Shown here piece by piece: positions 10,346 through 21,530 of a stretch of 64,000 nucleotides of DNA. The notes under the pieces were generated by a model that was not told the DNA's origin, did no database searches, and worked only from the letters and a program-made list of their open reading frames with translations. The position numbers and the translations under genes were made by a program. Source of the DNA: Colocasia esculenta. Lineage: Eukaryota > Streptophyta > Magnoliopsida > Alismatales > Araceae. The stretch's first letter is position 1, and every line of letters starts with the position of its first letter. The stretch is from the NCBI GenBank assembly GCA_014218235.1, contig CM024755.1, positions 99,304,948 through 99,368,947 of the forward strand, written 5' to 3'.

Positions 10346-11699
10346 TGCTTCAGAATTTGATCTTCATAGTATCCGACTGCTGAAGTCGAATCACCTTTAC
10401 TTTTTCAATCGAATTGCCTTATTCTCTCTGAAGTTGAATCATAGTTATTTCTTGAATCGAATTGCATGTTATGGATTTATCTTCACTGTTAATTCTGTAC
10501 TTAACTCTCTTCTGAAAGGGTTAACACTTAGTGTAAGATTACTTCTTAATCTTCTCATACAACCTCTTAATAAACCTTCAATATTTTATGAGTCCATCAA
10601 AACTGTCATTATCCTATTATTTTATTATTTTATTCTCTGTCAGGACAAGTCATATCAGTCTTAAAACATTCATCTAAATCCTGCGCATGACATTTATAAT
10701 ATATTTTAAGAAATAAACCTTGAGTTGTTCAATGCCTTTGCTCCGGATTTCGCTGGATTCATTAGACACTATGCATTTATGAATTCTCAGGCGCATGGCA
10801 TCTGACATGTCTCACCTACCACTGACAGACCCATACTTTGCCTTTTTAGCATATCTGTCTGTCTAGTTTTCCTTTTTGAAAGCTTGTGCATACGAAGTTT
10901 CCATACCTTTATCTGTACTTATCTAACTCACCTACCTCAAAGGTATGGAGATGCTCTTCCTTTCATCTTGTCCTTTGTGCAGGCATTTATTGGAGCACGT
11001 TTTTAAGTTGCTCCTTTCACAGTCCACTCCGAAAGGGAAAGAGCTTATCTTCTAGTTGAGAAAGACTGTACCCCTTCTGAAGATCTTGGAAAGAAGCAAA
11101 ACTGAAAGACTTCTGGATAACAAACACTTCAAGACCCAAAGGATCCTAGAGATCTCTTCAAATGGAGATATTGCAAACGGCCACAAGCTCCAACGGCTAT
11201 TTTCTAAACGGCTATTTTCTGTAGTACATAAAAGGAGCTCAAGTTTGAAAAGAACAACAAGCGCATACAAGCCTTTACTCTTCTTGAAAGCATCATTCGA
11301 ATCCTTCAAGTTTTCTCAAGCTTTCCTGCAAGCCACAAGTCTGAGAGCTTTACTTCAAAAAATATTCTCTGAAGTTCTGTGTTGGGTGGCAACTGTAATT
11401 ACCTATTTCTTCAAGTCCACCCGTGCATTTTCAGATAGGCTTCAAGTCTCATCTCTGATCTTTTAATCCTTCTAAGGTCTGTGTTTGTTCTCAATACTGA
11501 GGCAAACAGACAAGTTCTTTATTTTCTTGTGTAATTTCTGTAGAAGTCTATTTCTGCATTTCCCCTCCTGTGTAGGGAAGGCCTTTGTAAAAGGTAGTTG
11601 TTGTACCTCTGATTAGAGAAGACTTGCTAAGGGAGCAAGTGGGTTTGTAATTCCTCTTAAGGGTGAGAGAAGGCCAATTTATTGGCAGTTAGTGGAAAT

Positions 11700-11757
11700 C
11701 TCAAGTGGTTGACTTGAGGACTGGATGTAGGACTTCCTAGTTGGAAGGGCCGAACCA
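11700..11757 (+). other. Leader hairpin cassette, element B
   Basis: In sense order: stem 2 CTCAAG/CTTGAG, box GACTGGATGTAG, stem 1 CTTCC/GGAAG, box CCGAACCA. Same order of boxes as in A, E, F, H and M, with different stem sequences. Confidence 0.7.
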
Positions 11758-12130
11758 GGATAAATTCTTGTGCATTTCTGTGTGATTATTTCCACCTTGT
11801 TTACACTAGAATCACACACATCACACTAAGCTCTAACAAATTTATTTAGTGTTGTGCAATTTCAGAAGAAAATTTTAAAATGAAGAAGTCCTATTCACCC
11901 CCCCCCTCTAGGACATTCTTAGTGCCATTTCGATCCAACATTAACCTGTCGCGACAACTGGTGTCGCGGCAGGTCGATCCATCGCGTTTTCAGGTGCAGA
12001 CCGACCGGAGTTCCCTTTGTATGGGGTCATTTTCTCTAGGCATTTCGCCCTACATCCGCCCTCTAGGGGACTCCTAATCCTTTCCCACACACCCATTCAA
12101 GGCTTTAGGTTCGATTAACTTACCATTTTC

Positions 12131-12338
12131 ATGGCATCTTCACGTGCCTTCCTCACCGCCTCCATGTCCACCGCCGGGTTCTCTTCCTCCTCCATCTCCA
12201 TGTCCGCCACAATCTCCTTCACTGGGGCAGCTTCTTCGCACCTCCGGAAAGAAGATCCCCTCCTCACGAGCCGTTTCCTCCGTCCATCGCTCGGCAAGCC
12301 ACCGCCACCGCCATCACCGCCGTTCCCGCCTTCCATCG
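12131..12338 (-). CDS. Antisense exon in element C, cut off by insertion of B
   Basis: Open frame from the ATG at 12338. The product is Gly-rich (GGNGGDGGGGG), then basic (RRKRLVRR), then acidic (MEMEEEE) and ends in KAREDAMKM. At 12130 the minus strand reads ATG then GTAAGT, a consensus 5' splice site, so this looks like a first coding exon. Its intron runs into the B insertion at 11940, so the rest is not visible. GTCGCGAC elements lie upstream at 12561-12568 and 12579-12586. I do not recognise the protein. Confidence 0.4.
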
Positions 12339-12765
12339 CCAAAGAAGAAAGAGTGGGAAGAGGAAAAGAGTGGGAAGAGGGTGAGTAGGGGAGCAAGAAG
12401 GGGAGATAGCCGGGGGGAAGGAAGAATCGCCGGTTGTTTGAAGTTTGAAAGCGTGGAGGAGAGGGAGAAGAGGGCTTTTGGCATTTTAGATCCTCGGTTA
12501 GAGATGCGACGCAGTGGGGTGTCGCGTTCTGGTCACGTCATCCAAGTAGGCTGCGACACTGTCGCGACCCACCGCCCAGTCGCGACATTAAGGCGACATC
12601 CTTTCTTGTCATGTCATTAACAGATCATTGCGCAAACAGGGTAAAATCTGATTTTTATTCATTCAATTCATCAATTACATTGTCTAATCTTCCCTACAAT
12701 CAATCAAATGCACTCTTCTGCCCTAATTACCACCTAATATCATGCCTACATCAATCTAATCACTC

Positions 12766-13941
12766 TCAAGCTACCGGTGCTGCTGGGCGGATCTCCTTTA
12801 GTGCCTCGAGGTACTCCCAAATCACATCTTCATCTTCCACCACCTCTGCCTGTAGAAGACTCATAGCACATCCCTCCCAGTGGATAATGGAGCTCCGCAC
12901 ATCTCGCTCATCCTGATCATCGTCCATCTTCCGTATCTGAATGGCCGGGTAGTGTGAGAGCAAGGGAACCACCATGCGTGCTGCCCCACACTGAAGGTAG
13001 CAACGGTCCGGGTTGTAATGGACCAATGCTTCATTGCCCAGGAGTCGTAATGCCAGCCCAGGGCGCTGTGGTAAGTGGATCATCTGGTTGTGCAGGAAGT
13101 GCGGGCGCATGTCGAATTCCGCCACAATCATAGTCTTGAAGTAGTCGCACCAGCCCTGCAATCCCTTCACTTGTGCTGTCTTGCACCAAGCCTGTGTAGT
13201 CATGTAGAGAGGCACTCCTAAAAAAGCCAGGAGATGGTGTAGCATGGTCTTGCACTCGGTGGAGATGGTGTCCATCGCCCAAAATTGAATGAGCATGCCT
13301 ATCCAGAGCTCGAGGGCGATGATAGAGCCGTAGAAGGGGCCTGCGATAGCTGCAGAAGAGAGTCTAGCATAAAGATAGCCAAGAACAGCTTGACCAATGC
13401 TCATACCTTCCGAGATGGAGTCAATTATGCTTAGGTTGGAGAAGGAGATGGCGTCATCTTTAGCAGGGAAAAGAATGACGCCGCAGATGCAGATGGCGGC
13501 AGCCTTGGCTATGGCAAGATGATTCCCAGTCTTGCGCTAACACTGGGAAGTGATCCACTGGGCTATGGGGAGAAGGTGCACGTGCGCCCGGATAGTCATG
13601 GAATGTAGATTAGTCTTCCTGGTGGTGATTTCTCCAAGTATGCCCCAGGCGTTGATTGGCGCCACTGTGTAAGAAAGGGCGTACTCCTCGCCTTTCTTGT
13701 ACTTTGGCAGACTCAACATTAGCTCCAACTCTTCCAGCATAATAGTCGCCTCAAACCCGGGGAAGACGAATGTGTGTGTCTGAGGATGCCACAGTTTCGC
13801 CAATGTTGTAATGCTATCGCATACGTGCACAATTTTGTGGTATTGCTTGGCCAGAACAAGCACGCTAGATAGTCCCCACTCCCGCATGTGATGGGTGGAT
13901 GCAAAAGGAAGCAAGTCAATCATGGGGGCTAGCCAGGGCAC
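12766..13941 (-). pseudogene. Antisense extra ORF of element C, DUF7745/plant mobile domain-like
   Basis: One frame of about 391 codons with a single TAG at 13537-13539. Before the stop: LWHPQTHTFVFPGFEATIMLEE, matching the conserved start of DUF7745 and plant mobile domain proteins (a tryptophan, then FxFPxxE/xxTxxE). After the stop: a GNHLAIAKAAAICICGVILFP segment and a GPFYGSIIALELWIGM motif, again as in DUF7745. Tat elements are known to carry extra ORFs between pol and the 3' LTR, some antisense, and this position fits. The stop could be a CAG to TAG mutation. A likely promoter (14284-14502) and a possible intron in the T-rich stretch (about 13973-14075) lie upstream. Function unknown. 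Confidence 0.6.
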
Positions 13942-14283
13942 TTTGGAGAATCTCCTGTGGCCCGGGAGGTTCTAGAACGGCAGAAAAGAGGGGAAGAGAG
14001 TTGGCACAAGAAGCAGAAAAAAAAAAAAAAAAGATAAAAAGAGAAGAAGAAATTGAAGAGAGAGAAAGCTACTTACTTGGAGATTTGGGCGTGTGCATAT
14101 GTGCCCAGGCACGGAGGAGAGGCGCTGGAGTGCGGCGTGGGACCCCCGGGCTGCCCTTGGTCCTATATAGGAAGGGATGTCATCCTGGAAAGCAGAAAAA
14201 TACCTCTTCATGGCTGCAGGAGAGAGAAAACAAAGAGAAATCTGGAAGAGAGAGAGCTGCGGGATTAACTCCCCTAAGTAGTC

Positions 14284-14502
14284 CTATTTATAGAGTTCTA
14301 GGGGGGCTAACCCAAGCTAATCTCGTACCTAGATGATAGAGTCATAGTAGGGTGGGTTTAGGAGTCCTAGTGTTAGTCTAGGTGGTCTTAGGATAGGGAT
14401 AAGCACGGATTTTCTGTGTTTACCGACTCAGTCAGAGTCGCGACGCTACGATACGCCGCGTCCTGGTCACGATATGGCAGGGCATCGCGACTATGTCGCG
14501 AC
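14284..14502 (-). promoter_or_regulatory. Putative promoter of the antisense ORF in element C
   Basis: On the minus strand CTATAAATAG (14284-14293) is a strong TATA box pointing at the antisense ORF. Upstream of it lie GTCGCGAC at 14437-14444 and 14495-14502 and ATCGCGAC at 14484-14491. The same octamer occurs in C's own LTR at 15851-15858 and 15891-15898. After the TATA box come CT-rich leader sequences and a CAA/GTAAGT donor-like site near 14075. Confidence 0.5.
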
Positions 14503-14519
14503 CCCTAGAGGCATCGCCT

Positions 14520-15560
14520 CTTTTTCCTATGTGATTCTTTGTGTCTGCTTCATAATTTATTTGCATAGTTTGATTGATTGTATGAATGTATGTGTCAATA
14601 TTGTGATTATTGCTTTGTTTTAAAAAAAATCAGAAAAATCAAAAAATCAAAAAAATGGTCTTCACAGGTAAGTCAGGTAAGTATTTCTATACCTATTCCC
14701 TCGCATTACTATATGGTATTCTACTTATTATATCTTTTCAAGGACCGGCTGGTTCTCAATGTGTTCTAGGATTTGAGTTCCCCTTTACCAAAATAATGAT
14801 AATCTAGGTGCACATTGTTAATCGTTGGATAGGCCGTTAAATGAGGTAAGTCTAGGTACGATGGATTCAGGCCTACACTGCGGTTGCAGGTAGTCTCTTG
14901 ACTCAGTCTTGTCTGGCTTAGCAATATTATCCTTGATATATTTTCTATTTTCTCTTTTCTTTGCATTTGTTTTTATGATTTCTTTTCTTTTAGCCCAGCA
15001 TGCATCATGTAGGACTTTGAGCTTTCACATCTCATCCCTGGCTGATGGTGAGCCCTTGTTGAGTGCCCAACCATTCTTTATTGTTCAAAACAAGAAATCC
15101 CATTCCACTCCGAATCGGAAGGTCTGCCTCCGAGTAAGTTGCTCCTGTCAGTTTGTCAAGATTTTCCCTATCTTGATTCTCTATCCAATTTTCATCTTGT
15201 CCCTTTGATCCGTTTTGGTTGCGAACCGCTCCCAGGACAGAGTCATGAGTTACCTGCCTGGCACGCACATGTCCCTCCAAAATGAAACCTGCAGGCCAAT
15301 CGGCTAGGGTACCTCTCAATCGAGGGGTTGATCGTCCTCTTCTTCCTCCTTCTCGTCCAGACTCGTGCTTTTCCTTGCATTCTGCTCAAGCAACTAACTC
15401 GGGGCTTTCATGAAAATTCCAATTGCTTGTTGGTTAGATCGGGTGTCTATTTACTTTGACTCCCCACTTTTCAGCCCACTCCGCGTCATTTTTCGCTTCG
15501 CCATTATTTCATGACACTCTGCTACACTCCCGCTACGCTCCCTTGCAAAGTGGAAGCTAA
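14520..15560 (+). other. Element C 3' non-coding region
   Basis: No credible ORF on either strand. Contains an A-rich run near 14620-14655 and ordinary mixed sequence up to the PPT. It reads as the 3' untranslated part of the Tat-like element. Confidence 0.5.
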
Positions 15561-15572
15561 GGAGGGGCAATC

Positions 15573-16288
15573 TGTAGACACCCGTTTCTGACCTATGAGT
15601 TGAACCACATTTCTTGTCATCTTAGTGAGCCCCTAGTTGGTCACTCACCTTGAGCCCACTATTAGCCTTGCTTTGAGCCCATTAAGAAGCCCAGTATCAT
15701 TTAATCTCGTCTATTATCCTTTTAAAGGAGTCCTTGTGCCTTAATTGCCTATCATTCTCCCATTTGATTGGCCATTTATTGAGAATAATCTATTTTCAGT
15801 AATGCGACATATCGTGGCGACGTGTTCATCATGTCACGCCCCCTTTGGCCGTCGCGACAGCCCATGCATATCCATGCACGTGGCTTCCCAGTCGCGACGC
15901 CTTTGGCCGTCGCGTTCCTCCAGGTCGCGCCCCTGCGATATGTTGCGACTACAGCTACGGCAATAGCCTCCACAACCACCTCCACTTTATCCTCCCATGG
16001 CCTTATCTCTATCCCATGCAACCTCCCAACCCCTAGGGCCACGGTTTGGGGTTGTGGGAGACTTTAGGAACCCCTTTGGACTCTCCCAATCTAGATTTAA
16101 TGATATTTATCCTTTATTTGGGGTAATTATATTTAAAAATGGGATATTCTTTCTCCAAGTCTATATAAGCAAGGCCCTCTCCTTCAGAGAAGAGGGACCC
16201 CATTGTTTAACCCCAAAGGGCTGCCGAAATCTTCGGTGACCTGGACTTAGCTCGCAGCTCTTCCATTCCTCCCATTTTTCTCCTATTC
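15573..16288 (+). repeat. Element C 3' LTR, first part
   Basis: Begins TGTAGACACCCG right after the purine tract at 15555-15570. Holds GTCGCGAC at 15851-15858 and 15891-15898 and related TGCGAC / GTCGCG motifs. Interrupted at 16288 by D; the duplicated TATTC is at 16284-16288. Confidence 0.6.
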
Positions 16289-19200
16289 TGTAACAACCCT
16301 CCTTATACCGGTATGGTTATACCAACCCACATCGATATAATGAACGCCGCTACAGTGGGACATTTACCGAACAATTATACGATAGGCTGAAATATACATA
16401 AATACATTCACATAACAGCGGAAAAGAAATAGCCAAATGTAACTTCTTATTCCATCATCCACATTCTATTCACAGTCCATAAATATAGAAGAAAAGAAAT
16501 CTAAACTTTTCATAATGGAGAAATGAAATAAATACATTGTCCACAATTTTCCACTAAATAAGTGCAGAATCCCAAAGGCAGAGCAAGTCTACTCTTATTA
16601 CATACTTATGAAAAATAAAAGTACAACACCAAGTCCAAAACAAGGTCTCCTACTCCCCTCCGAGTCACTCCTACCGATCTCCTCGGAAGAAGTAGAAATC
16701 TCTGCACATGTACGCGAAGCAAGAGTGAGTTCAAAGAACTCAACAAGTAACACCAAACACACTAAACTTACATGCATCACACAACTTTCACATTTCATAC
16801 TATGCAATAACATATAAACATGGATTTAACAGTTAATTCAAGTAAAAATCCTAAACATAATTTCTACACATGTTACACATGGAAATTGTCTTATACAAAA
16901 TTTTCAATAACTTAAAGCCTATCACATGCTTTCTATACACTTTCCAAATATTAAACTAAGCTCATTTAACCACATTCACGCACACTTACAAGCTAAACAT
17001 TAGTCATTTTAAACATGGAGTTTGTACACATAATTAAGAGACAATTCTAGCATGGATTCTATAATCGTTTCCACATGGATAACACATTTATACTCATGAA
17101 AAGTTTGTTGTTTTACTATGTACATATTATAATCATTTAATAAATTGTCAATTTACATGTTGTCACAAGAATTCATATTAACACATGATCAATTACACAA
17201 TTTCACAATTTACACTTTCACTTAAACACAAGTTCACATTTATTAAATGTTGTGACACATAGCCCAAACCACCTTTTAGAAGGACACACACTAATTACAT
17301 CACATATCTATCACCTAGGCATTCCAGTGATAGATCTTAGTTACTGCGCAGAAGCGGGAGAAGCACTCTCCACCCTAACCAGCGATACTTGTTCGCCTCT
17401 AAGATTTAATCCCAATGCCTGTGGGACATCATACACTATGAACCTTCCCGTGGGGACTTTACCACAGTACGGTTCCACAGCCCTCTAAGGTAGCAGTGTC
17501 ACTCATTGGCACATTTACACATTTTTCTTAATTTCTAACACACACTTAAGGCATAATTTTTAACAGATCCATTTCATGCTCACACATTTACACATTTCAG
17601 TATTACCTAGCAAGGTACTACTATTCTCAAAATTTACATATTCAAAATAAGTCTAATCACGCAGAATTTTGCCGATTTTTAATACCAACGCATTAACATA
17701 CTTTAATTTATCAATATCACACATGAAAGTGAAATGTATAGCTACTGTCATCATTTCAATACAAAATTTTAACCAAAAACCTATTACAGGTAACCATCAT
17801 GCATATAAATTTTTCGCATTTTTATGAATTACACACTAATTATGAAAATTCTAACAGTGGAATCACATAAGACTAAAATAACCAAACTAACATGGATTTT
17901 CATTGTTCGGATTCACAATTCATTATATACATGTATATTAACAGTTCTAATCATGTGCCAAATCCTAGAGATTTAACTATTTCCATATCATTTAATAGAA
18001 TTTCTTCACTAATTAAGCATGCTCACTATTTTTCAGTTCAGTAAATCTAAAAATTTACACAGTCATTAGAAAATTCCCAAATTTTAACAACATGCCCTGA
18101 GATCAATTTAAGCACCACAGAAAATTTTGTCACTTAAATCCCACAAGGACAACATAACAGTAATTTACAATATTCAGAACATGTTTAACATGTAAAAATT
18201 TAATAAATAATACACAACGAAATTTCACAGAAATTACACACAATGCTCCACTACACATATTTCATAACATATAAAATTTACCATACATCCTCATGCACAG
18301 AAATATAAAAAATAGCTTATAAAGGCAGACAGTCCACTGTTCTTGCCTGAAGAACTCAATGGCAAGGGTATGGCCGTTTACTCATGTCAACGGCAACATA
18401 GGGTGCCGCCAACTCAGAATCATAACGGCAAGGGATCCCGCCGTTAAGTTCTTGTCTGTGTAAAACACAGACTGAATGCAAAACTTGGTTAAATTGGGGA
18501 ATCCAAGACTCGAAATAAAATCCGGAATATTCCTAGGACTTACTAGACACATGTAGGAATGATGTGGATGGGGTACTTGCCTCTTGGAAAATCCACAAGC
18601 AACAATTTAAGCCGGAGAAGCCCTCCTCGGCCTGAGCCAAAGAGTCCTCAAAACTCCCTCGATCCGAGTTCTGTGTTGATGTAGAGCACAAATAGGTGTC
18701 GTAGAAGTCTTCTCCAATGTTTAGACTCTCCTCCGGCCGTTGTATAATGCCGGATGAAGCCTCCAGTCGTCGGATTTCAGAGCTCAAAGCTTGGGGTTTC
18801 ACACAGAGAATTAGGGTTTTGACTCAAGAGCCAAAAGGGTTAGATCTAGCCAGAGATGGGGTGTTTTATAGGGCTAGGGTCGGAGACGAAGTTGGGTAAG
18901 GTTGGGTTACCGTTGGGGGACAGTTTCCTAAACCAAGGGCAACATTTCCGGAGGCGTTTCTGAATCTGAAATCGCAATAGATCTGGGAGGTAAACGTCAA
19001 CATCAATAGCCGCCAATTCTGAGTAGGCGTCCATCGATGTGGACACTGATTTATGGTCGACGTCAATCGATGTTGACGCCAACTAGCCGCCAACAGAACT
19101 TAAAACTGCAGAAACTTTATGTACACGACACAAGTATATATATATATATATATATATATATCTACAATGCACACATTAAAAATAATACTTATTCATGCAA

Positions 19201-19303
19201 TGTAAACAAGTAAGTACTATGCACAATAAAGTTTATACATCGATGACATACGTTTATACATATATAAGAAATCACCCAAAGATGAAAAATCAAGGGCCTT
19301 ACA
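16289..19303 (-). mobile_element. Element D: solo LTR, chromovirus-like (3,015 bp)
   Basis: Starts TGTAACAACC and ends GGCCTTACA in plus orientation, flanked by a perfect 5-bp duplication TATTC (16284-16288 and 19304-19308). It has no internal domain, PBS or PPT, so it is a solo LTR left by LTR-LTR recombination. TGTAA...TTACA ends are usual for chromovirus LTRs. The minus strand has CCTATAAAAC at 18864-18872 followed by CT- and AAACCCTA-rich leader sequence, so transcription would run leftwards. U3 carries ATCGAT-centred palindromes (18985-19090), and a TA microsatellite lies at about 19136-19160. The short ORF at 18533-18802 is not credible as a gene. Confidence 0.8.
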
Positions 19304-19633
19304 TATTCCCTTCACCAAGCCATGCTCATTTATTCATCCACAAGGCTTGGAGCTTAAGGAGGGCGACTTCTGAAGCTTCTACAGTGCTCAGGGATTTCAT
19401 TTGGAGCCAGAGAGTCGCCCCATACGGGGCTCTTTCTTCCTTCTCATCTCATTTCTTTCCCTCCATGCATGTTTATTGCTTTATTAGATAGGAATTCATT
19501 TCCCTTTTCTTCCCACGTTTTCCATATACCCAAGGGGTTTAACCCCCCCCCCCCAGGTCCATTCCCACCATACTTCATCGTTCCTTTTCATTTTCGAATA
19601 GATATTACGCTTAATATGTTCTAACAGGATCTT
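19304..19633 (+). repeat. Element C 3' LTR, second part (right end uncertain)
   Basis: Continues C's LTR after D. Contains a poly-C run near 19545. I place the end at TTCTAACA (19633) because unrelated LTR K follows, but no second C LTR is present to confirm it. Confidence 0.35.
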
Positions 19634-20924
19634 CTTTCTTGTTTTTTTTTTCATTATTTTGGCAGGTACTTAGGCAACATCCACGAGGAGCTCTTGTCTT
19701 CTGGCCTGCCGGAGGACGGGAAGGAGGTCCAACCACATCTCTCCCGCATTGTAGAGAATGCGACTGAGAAGGGCGACGGGACAGCATAGACGCACCCTAT
19801 ACGGGCGACGTGACTACAGCCCATCTTAGTAAGTCCACAGTTCTCTTTCCCTTTCCTAGTGTAGTTAGCCCACACTATTTTCATCATTAGGCAACTATCT
19901 AGGTGGCGATCACATTCCTATTTCCATTTTCCTATAGCTGATAGATATTTGCGTGTTTTGAGGGGCGCACAATCCCCGTGATTACACATGCCTGTGCATA
20001 TAAGGGCCCAGTCTGGTCCTGGGAGGAGCACTCGAACTACTTATAATCACGAGAGTATATGATCCATTGAGGTGTCTGACAATCACCTAATTGAATGCAA
20101 GATTGATCTGGGTAATTTCTACATTGTTATTGAATGATTGATTGATTGAACTATTATATGTGAAATGGCCAAATCTATTGTACATGTCCTTGTTATTGAA
20201 TCCAATATGTCATTGTCCACTGGAATTCTAATGAATTCAACTTGAGATATCCATTATACATACTATAGATTATTGAATCTCTTCTATTTGACAAATGGTC
20301 GTACTGTCATCCATCCCATTGTAAATCATTCCTTCTCATATGATAATTGTCACTGGATTTAGCTTATTAAATCGTTCTCGCATATGTTATATCTTGGAAT
20401 TTTCCATATTGTTATCAGGATCATCTTGCCATGAGTACTGCATGCTAGTATGTTGCCTAGTAAATTGTTAATTCATGTAAGGCATGCTCGCACCATGAGA
20501 TATAAATCCTACTAGGCGTTAGTGCGCTCACACCTACTTTCCATAACATTTTAGGAGACGACTATGAGGACGTAGAGCATGATGGGACTGGGGAAGAGTG
20601 ATGAGATTCTCATATGTAACCGTCTATATAGCATGTCAGCCAATATGTTTAGAGACAAGGGAGTCTGTAATAGTTAGGTTTACTTTCGTTGATGTCATAT
20701 GTACTTTAAAATACATAATGGGCCCTATGTTTGGCTCTAATTATTAAAGGTTGTAAGTTAGTACTGATGGAAATGAAATAAAGATTTGCTTGGCTGGCAA
20801 TATTATTATCTCAAGTCTTTTGTTGTACTTAGATGTCGCTCTGAATTACTCGACTGTGATACTCATACTTGTATCATTCATGCTCTCGATATTTATTTTT
20901 GTTGCTAAATTTTGGGGCATGACA
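19634..20924 (+). repeat. LTR K: chromovirus-type LTR, 3' part
   Basis: Ends TTTTGGGGCATGACA at 20924. Read in reverse it matches the start of LTR G (55447), which has TGTCACGCCCC, CTTTATTTCATT, AACGCCTAGTAGGATTTA and CTCTTCCCAGGACC in the same order. K and G are therefore one family in opposite orientations. The start of K and its junction with C near 19634 are not certain. Confidence 0.6.
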
Positions 20925-21334
20925 CGAAGTCCACTTCATTTTGGTCGTGATAAGTCGAAGCTTAACTTCGTCATATACAAAGTACACTTTGTTTTGGTCG
21001 TGATCGGTCGAAGCTTAACTTCGTCATATACGAAGTTAACTTCGTCATATCCGAAGTCCACTTCGTTTTAGTCGTGATCAATCGAAGCTTAACTTCATTA
21101 TATATGAAGCCCACTTCATTTTGGTCGTGATTGGTCGAAGCTTAACTTCGTCATATCCAAAGTCCAACTTTGTCATATACGAAGTTATACACGATTTGGT
21201 CTTGATCAGTGGAAGCTTAACTTCATCATATATGAAGTTAACTTCGTCATATCCGAAGTCCAACTTCGTCATATACGAAGTCCACTTCATTTTGATCGTA
21301 ATCAGTCGAAACTAACTTCATCATATACGAAGTC
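20925..21334. repeat. Orphan block of TTCG/CGAA palindromic repeats
   Basis: About 410 bp built from motifs such as CTTCGTCATATACGAAG, TCGAAGCTTAACTTCG and GAAGTCCACTTCGTTTTGGT, repeated with variation. It lies between the end of K and the start of J's LTR and belongs to neither. By analogy with the other LTRs here it may be the U3 core of another Sirevirus whose ends are not visible. Confidence 0.6.
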
Positions 21335-21530
21335 TGTTGAATAGTTATCTTTTACAAATGGTTTATTAATGTTTGAAAGAATTGTTGCACATTTATTTCT
21401 TACAAATGTGTTATTATTGTTTTTGCTTATGACAAAATCTTATAGAAAAATGTATTTAATTATACCACACGTTATTTTGTATGAAAATTCATGTGTTAAA
21501 GTAAAGGCATACATGTATTATACCATATAA
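21335..21530 (+). repeat. Element J 5' LTR, first part
   Basis: AT-rich U3 start, from TGTTGAATAG to the TATAA target duplication (21526-21530) of element I. Confidence 0.75.

Larger units (their letters stand above)
5031..11940 (+). mobile_element. Element B: Sirevirus-type Ty1/copia, 3' half with extra ORF and 3' LTR
   Basis: The 5' half (LTR, gag, PR, IN start) is separated off by the insertion of A and lies outside the window. Visible here are the integrase end, RT, RNase H, an extra ORF, the PPT and the 3' LTR. The right flank starts TTAAC at 11941, inside Tat-like element C. Confidence 0.88.
9788..11940 (+). repeat. Element B 3' LTR (2,153 bp)
   Basis: Starts TGTTGAGCAAC after the PPT and ends CGATCCAACA. 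U3 carries the ATTCGACTG/CAGTCGAAT palindromes, including a 93-bp tandem repeat. A TATA-like CATAAAAG is at 11228-11235. The leader has several short hairpins, for example CTTGCT/AGCAAG, CCAAT/ATTGG and CTCAAG/CTTGAG, and the shared cassette at 11700-11757. Confidence 0.9.
11941..19633 (+). mobile_element. Element C: Tat-like Ty3/gypsy, 3' region and 3' LTR (split by D)
   Basis: The visible part has antisense ORF(s), a non-coding 3' region, a PPT-like AAGGAGGGGCAA and an LTR starting TGTAGACACC at 15573. This LTR start and an antisense extra ORF upstream of the 3' LTR are typical of the Tat lineage. No pol is visible because B cuts the element at 11940. The right end near 19633 (TTCTAACA) is a guess; D (16289-19303) lies inside. 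Confidence 0.6.

Noticed and set aside
10103..10360. 85-codon repetitive ORF in B's LTR
   Set aside because: Explained by a 93-bp tandem repeat, whose period is a multiple of three.
12115..12396. A host gene fragment captured by element C
   Set aside because: I recognise no host protein in the Gly-rich exon, and Tat elements carry their own extra ORFs; capture remains possible but unsupported.
16289..19303. DNA transposon or Helitron as an explanation for D
   Set aside because: The 5-bp target duplication with TG...CA ends and a TATA box fits a solo LTR; no long terminal inverted repeat or Helitron ends.
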